A DNA stretch of 5,708 nt from Chloroflexota bacterium (GTDB lineage Bacteria; Chloroflexota; UBA4733): the NCBI GenBank assembly GCA_025980355.1, contig JAICXR010000247.1:1-5708 (forward strand), in the 5' to 3' direction. Shown piece after piece: positions 1 through 4,740 of the stretch (the first letter of the stretch is position 1; every line of letters begins with the position of its first letter). The translations under genes were made by a program, and so were the position numbers. The notes beneath the pieces are model-generated. The model was not told the DNA's origin. It saw only the letters and a program-made list of their open reading frames with translations, and made no database searches.

Positions 1-891
1 ATCGCCGATGGTGAATTGCCGCATCCGAAGCTCCCGCTGGTGCTCGGTCACGAGATCGTCGGTACGGTCGTCGACGCCGGCGAAGGCGCGGAACGCATCG
101 CCGCCGGCTCGCGCGTGGGGGTGCCCTGGCTGGGCGCCACTTGCGGTCGCTGCCGCTACTGTCGCACCGGACGTGAGAACCTGTGCGATGACGCCCGCTT
201 CACCGGCTACCAGACGGACGGCGGCTATGCCGAATATGCCGTCGCGGACGAGCGATTCTGCTTTCCCATCCCAGAAGGCTATCCCGATCGGCAGGCGGCG
301 CCACTCCTCTGCGCCGGGCTCATCGGCTATCGCGCCTACACCCTGGCCGGTGACGCGCCCCGTCTGGGCCTCTACGGCTTCGGGGCTGCCGCCCACCTGT
401 TAGCGCAGATGGCGCGCTACCAGGGAAGGCGCGTCTTCGTCTTCACTCGCCCGGGGGACGCCGAGCGACAGGCATTCGCTCGCCGCCTGGGCGCCGAATG
501 GGCCGGCGGCTCGCTCGACCAGCCGCCGGAGCCACTCGACGCGGCGCTCATCTTCGCTCCGGCCGGTCAGCTCGTCCCGGCGGCACTTGGGGTGGTCGCC
601 AAGGGCGGCGTGGTCGTCTGCGCCGGTATCCACATGAGCACCATTCCGGCCTTCCCCTACGAGCTTCTGTGGGGCGAGCGGGTGCTGCGCTCCGTGGCGA
701 ACCTGACGCGCCGGGACGGGGAGGCGTTCCTGGCGCTGGCGCCGCAGGTCCCCATTCGCTCCGAAGTGACCGACTTCCCGCTGACCGCGGCCAACGAAGC
801 CCTGGCGCGCCTGCGGGCCGGCGCCATCAGCGGCGCTGCCGTGCTGACGATGGCCGGCTCCGGCGGCGAAGCGCCAAGCGCCAAGCGCTAA
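1..891 (+). CDS. Zinc-dependent alcohol dehydrogenase, AdhA/CAD2-like MDR family (5' end missing)
   Basis: This is a medium-chain dehydrogenase/reductase that would interconvert an alcohol and an aldehyde in the cytoplasm using NAD(P)H. The frame is open from base 1, so the N-terminus lies outside the window. About 40 residues are missing, including the first catalytic-zinc cysteine. Within the 296 visible residues, the GHEIVG motif supplies a catalytic His17 and Glu18. Four cysteines (48, 51, 54, 62; C-x2-C-x2-C-x7-C) form the structural-zinc lobe. Cys104 in LLCAGLIGYRA is the expected further catalytic-zinc ligand. The Rossmann nucleotide loop is GFGAAAH (126-132), with Ala in place of the last Gly, as in AdhA/CAD2-like members. 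Thr149-Arg150 after the second strand could favour NADPH, but that is inference. The gene ends with TAA. The C-terminal tail after GAAVLTM is about 14 residues, low in complexity and built partly on a 7-bp tandem repeat. The family assignment is firm; the substrate is unknown. Confidence 0.93.
   Translation: MADGELPHPKLPLVLGHEIVGTVVDAGEGAERIAAGSRVGVPWLGATCGRCRYCRTGRENLCDDARFTGYQTDGGYAEYAVADERFCFPIPEGYPDRQAAPLLCAGLIGYRAYTLAGDAPRLGLYGFGAAAHLLAQMARYQGRRVFVFTRPGDAERQAFARRLGAEWAGGSLDQPPEPLDAALIFAPAGQLVPAALGVVAKGGVVVCAGIHMSTIPAFPYELLWGERVLRSVANLTRRDGEAFLALAPQVPIRSEVTDFPLTAANEALARLRAGAISGAAVLTMAGSGGEAPSAKR
869..888 (+). repeat. 7-bp tandem repeat (AAGCGCC, nearly 3 copies) at the 3' end of the dehydrogenase gene
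   Basis: AAGCGCC occurs at 869-875 and 876-882, then AAGCGC at 883-888 directly before the TAA stop. The unit is not a multiple of three, so a gain or loss of one copy would shift the frame and replace the stop. It encodes part of the tail EAPSAKR, beyond the conserved fold. Confidence 0.7.
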
Positions 892-953
892 TCTGCCCGT
901 CGTGGCATCGGCGGGGGGGGACCTGTCCGCGGCGTACTGGTACCGGCCGCCCG

Positions 954-969
954 TGGCACGCACTATGCT
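954..969 (+). promoter_or_regulatory. Possible sigma-54-type promoter element (weak call)
   Basis: TGGCACG-CACT-ATGCT matches the known sigma-54 consensus TGGCACG-N4-TTGCW at all specified positions except the first T of the -12 box. The GG and GC dinucleotides are exactly 10 nt apart. It lies about 115 nt upstream of the cold-shock gene start, in noncoding sequence. No enhancer site or activator gene is visible, and one such match can arise by chance in GC-rich DNA. Confidence 0.2.
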
Positions 970-1014
970 GCCCTGTTCCTCGTACCCGGCGTGGCCCGGT
1001 GCCCGCGTGTCGGC

Positions 1015-1039
1015 GGTCCCGATGCGGACCCGACGGGTC
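1015..1039 (+). other. Two mutually exclusive small hairpins in the cold-shock gene leader
   Basis: GGTCC (1015-1019) can pair with GGACC (1026-1030) around a 6-nt loop. The overlapping GACCC (1027-1031) can instead pair with GGGTC (1035-1039) around a 3-nt loop. Only one can form at a time. They are 45-70 nt upstream of the start codon. Short GC stems are common by chance at this base composition. Confidence 0.25.
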
Positions 1040-1066
1040 GTTCAGAGCGTTGCGGCCCGCCAGTAA

Positions 1067-1073
1067 GAGAGGA
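1067..1073 (+). promoter_or_regulatory. Shine-Dalgarno that sets the GTG start of the cold-shock gene
   Basis: GAGAGGA ends 10 nt before the GTG at 1084. The upstream in-frame GTG at 991 has no comparable site, and the reading between 991 and 1083 resembles no cold-shock protein. Confidence 0.6.
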
Positions 1074-1083
1074 CCGGCCGGCT

Positions 1084-1350
1084 GTGGAAGGGACGATCAC
1101 CCGAGTGGTGCCGGAGCGCGGTTTCGGCTTCATCACCGGCGACGACGGCCAGGAGTTCTTCGTTCACCGCAGTGCTCTGCAGGCGACGGACTTCGAGGAG
1201 CTGGCCGAGGGGGTGCGGGTGGATTTCCACGCGGCCCACGAGGCGCCCGGCGACCAGCCCGGCGAGCGTCCCCGCGCCGTCGGCGTCCGCCTCCCGGGCC
1301 ACGGTATGGCGCCCAGCACGCCGGTACCGATGCCTGAAGAGGCTCCCTAG
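1084..1350 (+). CDS. Cold-shock-domain (CspA-like) nucleic-acid-binding protein, 88 aa
   Basis: This is a small cytoplasmic OB-fold protein expected to bind single-stranded RNA or DNA, acting as an RNA chaperone or antiterminator. The GTG start at 1084 puts the first strand (EGTITRVV) at the N-terminus, as in the family, and has a well-spaced Shine-Dalgarno. RNP1 is RGFGFIT (about residues 12-18) and RNP2 is EFFVHRSAL (about 24-32). The later part, ending in RAVGVRLPG, matches the final strand of the domain. Two things differ from classical CspA. The WFN motif of the first strand is absent (TRVV here), removing an aromatic pair usually used in nucleic-acid stacking. There is also a Pro-rich C-terminal tail, making 88 residues against about 65-70. 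The dehydrogenase gene ends 192 bp upstream, so a separate promoter is likely. The domain call is firm; whether it is cold-induced is unknown. Confidence 0.88.
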   Translation: MEGTITRVVPERGFGFITGDDGQEFFVHRSALQATDFEELAEGVRVDFHAAHEAPGDQPGERPRAVGVRLPGHGMAPSTPVPMPEEAP

Positions 1351-1393
1351 CGCGGCGTGGCGGCGCCGGGGAAGGCCGTGGGACGTCACGATC

Positions 1394-1400
1394 GGAAGGA
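1394..1400 (+). promoter_or_regulatory. Shine-Dalgarno that sets the ATG start of the BON-domain gene
   Basis: GGAAGGA ends 7 nt before ATG 1408. This selects that start over in-frame GTG codons at 1357 and 1378, which would add a polar N-terminal stretch. Confidence 0.65.
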
Positions 1401-1407
1401 CATCGAG

Positions 1408-1914
1408 ATGGGACGACTCGCGTACACAAGGCGCGAAGGGCGCTCGCGTCCTTCGCGCCTATCGCTGGCGGCCGCCTTGCTGGCCGGAAGTCTCGGGGCG
1501 GCGCTCGCCTTCTTCTTCGATATTGATCGCGGCCGCTATCGGCGTAACCAGGCCCGCGACCGCATCGCCGGCTTCGCCCGCCGTGCCTGGCGGCGATTCC
1601 GGCGCCAGGCACGCTACACGGTGACCGAAATCGCCGGGACCGGCCAGCGGCTGACGCACCTCCGACCGGAGAACAGCTCGCCGGACGAGGTCACCCTGGC
1701 CCAGCGGGTGGAGAGCCAGATTTTCCGTGATCCTGGGGTGCCGCAGGGCCGCATCAACCTCAACGTGGAGGACGGCGTGGTCGTGCTCCGTGGCCAGCTC
1801 GAGCGTCCCGAACAGATCCGCCATCTCGAAGCTTCAGCGCGGAAGGTGCCCGGCGTGAAGGGCGTGAAGAATCTCCTCCACCTGCCCGGCGCACCCGCCG
1901 CACGTGCGCTGTGA
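1408..1914 (+). CDS. Membrane-anchored BON-domain protein, 168 aa
   Basis: A basic N-terminus (Arg-rich residues 3-17) is followed by one hydrophobic segment (about 18-37, LSLAAALLAGSLGAALAFFF). This is more likely a membrane anchor than a cleaved signal, because no clear cleavage motif follows. Next comes a strongly basic stretch (41-69, many Arg) of the FFDxxxGRxRRxxARDR type seen in other TM-plus-BON proteins. A BON domain fills about 93-159, with the characteristic INLNVEDGVVVLRGQL strand-turn-strand and the closing VPGVKGVKNLLHLP. BON domains occur in OsmY-like and related envelope proteins and are thought to bind phospholipid or support the envelope under stress. No enzymatic residues are expected. 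The gap to the cold-shock gene is 57 bp with no recognisable promoter or terminator, so co-transcription is plausible. The domain call is firm; the role is inferred from the family. Confidence 0.85.
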   Translation: MGRLAYTRREGRSRPSRLSLAAALLAGSLGAALAFFFDIDRGRYRRNQARDRIAGFARRAWRRFRRQARYTVTEIAGTGQRLTHLRPENSSPDEVTLAQRVESQIFRDPGVPQGRINLNVEDGVVVLRGQLERPEQIRHLEASARKVPGVKGVKNLLHLPGAPAARAL

Positions 1915-1990
1915 ACGGCGCCGCTCGGCCATAGCCGGGACGTTCCGATTCAAGAAGACGCAGCGCCCGCTCGCCTCCTCGCCCCGACAC

Positions 1991-2019
1991 TTGACGCCGC
2001 CGGCCATGCTGCCTACAGT
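1991..2019 (+). promoter_or_regulatory. Sigma-70-type promoter of the sulfatase operon
   Basis: The -35 box TTGACG (5 of 6 to TTGACA) and the -10 box TACAGT (4 of 6 to TATAAT) are separated by exactly 17 nt. They lie in the 148-bp gap between the BON-domain gene and the sulfatase. Transcription would start near 2026, leaving a leader of roughly 35-40 nt before ATG 2063. This is the best promoter-like match I found in the window. No operator palindrome is obvious beside it. Confidence 0.55.
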
Positions 2020-2062
2020 GGCGGTGTGCCAAGCGTCGGGCGAGAGGGAAGACAGGCAGTCA

Positions 2063-3364
2063 ATGACGACGGTTCCGAATATCCTGATCATCTACCCGGA
2101 CCAGTGGCGGGGCGATACACTGGGCTTCCTGGGCACGACGGTGGCCGAGACGCCGAACCTGGACCGGCTCGGGCGCGAGGGCCGCTGTTTCCCGAACGCC
2201 TTCGTCGCCAATCCGGTCTGCACGCCCTCGCGGGGCTCCTTTCAGACCGGGCGCTACCCCCACACCACCGGCGTCACGGCCAACGACGTTCGCCTGCCGG
2301 TGACGGAGGTCGGCTTCGCCGAGGTGCTGGCCGCCGCCGGCTATCGCACCGGCTACATCGGCAAATGGCACCTCGACGGCGAACCGCGGCCCGGCTTCGT
2401 GCCGCCGGAGCGCCGCCACGGCTGGCAGTGGTGGGCCGGCTTCAATCGCGGCCATCGCTACTACGACGGCGTCTACTATCGGGACCGGGAGGAGGCCATC
2501 GCCGCGCCCGGCTTCGAACCCGACCATCAGACCGACCTTGCCGTGGAGTTCCTGGAGGCGGCGGCGCGCGAGCGCGAGCGGCCCTTCTGCCTGATGCTGT
2601 CCTGGGGGCCGCCGCATACGCCGCTCGACCCGCCGGAGGACTGGCGCACGCACTATCAGGCGGAGCGCATGCCGCTGCCGCCCAGCGTCCCGGCGGCGCT
2701 GGCCGAGCAGGCGAAAGAGGAGCGGGCCCGGTATTACGGGCTCGTCAGCGCCCTCGATGCCGACGTCGGGCGCCTGTTGGCGGCGCTGGACCGGCTGGGC
2801 CTCACGGAAGACACGCTCGTGCTATTCACCGCCGACCATGGCGATTCCCTTGGCGAGCACGGCCTCTTCCGCAAGACGATCCCCTACGACGAGGCGACGC
2901 GCGTCCCCTTCCTCGTCCGCTGGCCGGGTCACATCCCGGCGGGGACGATGGACGAGACGTTCATCCGCTCGGTGGACGTGGGGCCGACGCTGACCGCGCT
3001 GGGCGGGCGGTCGATGCCGCCGGCGACCCAGGGCTGTGACTGCTCGGCGGCGCTCCTGGGCGACCGGTCCCCCGGTCGGGACATCGCCTACCTGGAAGGG
3101 CACTACGCCGCCGCGGGCAGCGGCGGCCAGGGTGCCGCTTCGGTGCCGATGGACTGGCGGGCGCTGCGCACGCCGGAGCATTTGATCGTCGTCGACCTGG
3201 GAGGCATGGTCCGGTTGCTGTTCGACCTCCGCGCCGACTCGCTGGCGACGGAGAACTTGGCCGGCCAGCTGGCCGCGCAGGCGATGCAAGCGGACCTGTT
3301 GGCGCGCCTGCGCGCCGAGGCGGAGCTGTTGGGCGATGCCGCGCTGCTGAGAGGTGGTGATTGA
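2063..3364 (+). CDS. Sulfatase, formylglycine (Cys-type) arylsulfatase superfamily, 433 aa
   Basis: This should hydrolyse a sulfate ester (or a related phosphonate/phosphate ester) on an unidentified substrate. The N-terminus NILIIYPDQWRGD holds the first metal ligand (Asp13). CTPSRGSFQTGR (53-64) is the C-x-P-S-R signature whose Cys53 is oxidised to the catalytic formylglycine. GYIGKWHLDG (97-106) supplies Lys101 and His103; GPPHTP contains His185. TADHGDSLGEHGLFRK (256-271) gives the metal ligands Asp258 and His259 plus Lys271. The C-terminal LFDLRADSLATENLAG is the usual closing motif. The full catalytic set is present, so it should be active if matured; no formylglycine-generating enzyme or anaerobic maturase is in the window. 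There is no signal peptide, so the substrate must be intracellular or imported. ATG 2063 is chosen because family homology begins there and AGG-type purine stretches precede it. An in-frame ATG at 2006 would lie in the promoter. Confidence 0.93.
   Translation: MTTVPNILIIYPDQWRGDTLGFLGTTVAETPNLDRLGREGRCFPNAFVANPVCTPSRGSFQTGRYPHTTGVTANDVRLPVTEVGFAEVLAAAGYRTGYIGKWHLDGEPRPGFVPPERRHGWQWWAGFNRGHRYYDGVYYRDREEAIAAPGFEPDHQTDLAVEFLEAAARERERPFCLMLSWGPPHTPLDPPEDWRTHYQAERMPLPPSVPAALAEQAKEERARYYGLVSALDADVGRLLAALDRLGLTEDTLVLFTADHGDSLGEHGLFRKTIPYDEATRVPFLVRWPGHIPAGTMDETFIRSVDVGPTLTALGGRSMPPATQGCDCSAALLGDRSPGRDIAYLEGHYAAAGSGGQGAASVPMDWRALRTPEHLIVVDLGGMVRLLFDLRADSLATENLAGQLAAQAMQADLLARLRAEAELLGDAALLRGGD
3351..3356 (+). 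promoter_or_regulatory. Shine-Dalgarno inside the sulfatase 3' end, serving the next gene
   Basis: GAGGTG lies in the last sulfatase codons and is 9 nt before the GTG start at 3366. The sulfatase stop (3362-3364) and this start are separated by one base, an arrangement typical of translational coupling. Confidence 0.6.
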
Positions 3365-3365
3365 C

Positions 3366-4592
3366 GTGGCCCCGAACGACATGCCGCGCGTGGCGTGCAT
3401 TCTGACCGTTTACTTCCCGCGCTCCCATGCCGACGTGATCGTGTCCAAGCTGCTGGCCGACTTCACGCATCCGGTGCCGCGGGACGTCGCCCGGTTCGAC
3501 TTCTCGCAACAGGTGCGCGACCTCACGGAAGCGCCAATGCCGACCGATGGCGAGGGCAATCTGCGCCGGCCGCGGCTGCAGGTGGTCTCCCTCTACGTCG
3601 ACCAGACGCCGGCGAACGACATCAGCCAGGAATGGGCGACACGGGCCGGCGTGCCGATCTTCCCGACCATCCGCGAGGCGCTGACCCTGGGCGGCGCTGA
3701 GCTGGCAGTGGACGGCGTGCTGATCATCGGGGAGCACGGCGACTACCCGACCAACGCGCGCGGCCAGAAAGAGTACCCTCGCCGCCGCCTTTTCGAGGAA
3801 GTCGTCACGGTCCTCCGGGAGAGCGGCCGCGCCGTTCCGATCTTCAACGACAAGCACCTCGGCTACGCCTGGGCCGACGCCAAATGGATGTACGACGCCG
3901 CCCGTTCCCTGGGCGCGCCGCTCGCGGCCGGCTCGTCGATCTCCACCACGCCGGTGACCTGGCGCGATCCGCCGCTGGCCTTGCCATTGGATGTGCCGCT
4001 GGCCGGGGCGCTGGCGGTCGGCTTCGGGCCGCTGGAAGCCTACGGCTTCCACACGCTGGAGGTGCTGCAGTGCATGGTGGAGCGCCGGGCGGGCGGCGAG
4101 ACGGGCGTGGCCGCCGTGCAGGCGCTCACCGGCGAGGCGATGTGGGAAGCGGGCGCCGCCGGACGCTGGGACGAAGACCTGCTGGCCGCGGCGCTGGCGA
4201 CCGAAAAGCCGCCGCCAACCGGCCAGCCGCGCGACCTGGCCAAGCGGCCCGCCGTCTTCCTGGTCGACTACCGGGACGGCCTGCGTGCCGCCGTGGCCAT
4301 GCTGGACGGCGTGGTCCGGCACTGGCTCTTCGCGGCACGGCTGGCCGGCACCAGCGGACCGGGGGCGGACGTGGTCGCCACCCGCTTCCGGGGCCATGGC
4401 CAGGAGCCGTTCGGGCATTTCGCCTATCTCGTGGAGGAGATCCAGGACCTGGTGTGCTTCCGGCGTGAGCCGCACCCGGTGGAACGCACGCTCCTCACCA
4501 CCGGCATCCTGGACCGGGCGATGGAGTCGCTCTCGCTCGGCGGCGTCCGCCTGGAGACGCCGGAGCTGGTAATCCGCTACCGCCCATTGTGA
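3366..4592 (+). CDS. Conserved protein of unknown function, 408 aa, probable cytoplasmic enzyme
   Basis: I cannot name this family with a proven function. I recall similar hypothetical proteins, but that is memory, not a search. It has no signal peptide or membrane segment. The N-terminal RVACILTVYFPRSHADVIVSKLL and the DGVLIIGEHGDYP segment (116-128) read like strand-helix units of a Rossmann-type or Gfo/Idh/MocA-like fold, but no classic GxGxxG loop is visible. Dense motifs suggest catalysis: EHGDYP (123-128), YPRRRLFEEV (137-146), IFNDKHLGYAW (159-169), AAGSS (187-191), YGFHTLEVLQCMVERR (226-241) with His229 and Glu232, and a late RFRGHGQEPFGHF. The clustered Asp, His and Glu could bind metal; this is inference. 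GTG 3366 is chosen for its Shine-Dalgarno and one-base gap to the sulfatase. GTG 3354 and ATG 3381 are alternatives. Tight coupling with the sulfatase implies a shared pathway. Confidence 0.9.
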   Translation: MAPNDMPRVACILTVYFPRSHADVIVSKLLADFTHPVPRDVARFDFSQQVRDLTEAPMPTDGEGNLRRPRLQVVSLYVDQTPANDISQEWATRAGVPIFPTIREALTLGGAELAVDGVLIIGEHGDYPTNARGQKEYPRRRLFEEVVTVLRESGRAVPIFNDKHLGYAWADAKWMYDAARSLGAPLAAGSSISTTPVTWRDPPLALPLDVPLAGALAVGFGPLEAYGFHTLEVLQCMVERRAGGETGVAAVQALTGEAMWEAGAAGRWDEDLLAAALATEKPPPTGQPRDLAKRPAVFLVDYRDGLRAAVAMLDGVVRHWLFAARLAGTSGPGADVVATRFRGHGQEPFGHFAYLVEEIQDLVCFRREPHPVERTLLTTGILDRAMESLSLGGVRLETPELVIRYRPL

Positions 4593-4621
4593 CTATTTCA
4601 GCGAAGTTGACGGAACGAATC

Positions 4622-4690
4622 GGCTGGGAGCGCGGGCATCCTGCTCGCCCATCGACTCCTGGGGCGTGCATCCTGTCCGCGCTCCCAGCC
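4622..4690. repeat. 69-nt imperfect palindrome, REP-like element (could also form a hairpin in mRNA)
   Basis: The arms GGCTGGGAGCGCGG (4622-4635) and CCGCGCTCCCAGCC (4677-4690) are perfect 14-bp inverted repeats. The symmetry continues inwards: three more pairs (one G-U) at 4636-4638 with 4674-4676, a symmetric 7x7 internal loop, five pairs CGCCC/GGGCG (4646-4650 with 4662-4666), and an 11-nt apical loop, all on one centre. The octamer GCATCCTG also repeats directly at 4636 and 4668. It fills much of the gap between two genes. There is no T-run after it, so it is not a standard intrinsic terminator, but as RNA it could stabilise the upstream transcript's 3' end or reduce read-through. The bounded, intergenic, highly regular form suggests a dispersed REP/MITE-type element. 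Confidence 0.8.
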
Positions 4691-4724
4691 ACGACCGCGT
4701 CCGTTACGAGGACACCTGGACACA

Positions 4725-4732
4725 GGGAGGGA
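4725..4732 (+). promoter_or_regulatory. Strong Shine-Dalgarno of the ceramidase-like gene
   Basis: GGGAGGGA ends 8 nt before ATG 4741 and fixes this start. No convincing -35/-10 pair is visible in 4593-4724. Confidence 0.7.
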
Positions 4733-4740
4733 CGAACACC

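Noticed and set aside
913..920. Run of eight G as a regulatory or phase-variable tract
   Set aside because: It lies in noncoding sequence well away from any promoter box or start codon, and is unremarkable in such GC-rich DNA.
991..1083. Upstream extension of the cold-shock protein to GTG 991
   Set aside because: The extra 31 residues are not cold-shock-like, and the GTG at 1084 has a better ribosome-binding site and domain-matching start.
1904..2062. Upstream extension of the sulfatase frame to 1904, or a start at ATG 2006
   Set aside because: The extension overlaps the BON-domain gene end and the promoter, has no family similarity, and lacks a suitable Shine-Dalgarno. ATG 2063 fits the family N-terminus.
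2961..4475. 504-residue open frame on the minus strand opposite the sulfatase end and the unknown protein
   Set aside because: It is a GC-rich shadow frame: Arg/Gly/Pro/His-rich, with no recognisable domain, lying antisense to two well-supported genes.
4607..4612. TTGACG box before the ceramidase-like gene as a -35 element
   Set aside because: At 16-18 nt spacing the -10 position falls in the GC-only palindrome arm, so there is no matching -10 box.
4622..4690. The palindrome as a classical rho-independent terminator
   Set aside because: The stem is followed by ACGACCGCG with no T-run, and the outer-stem loop is long (41 nt). A REP-like element or mRNA-end stabiliser fits better.
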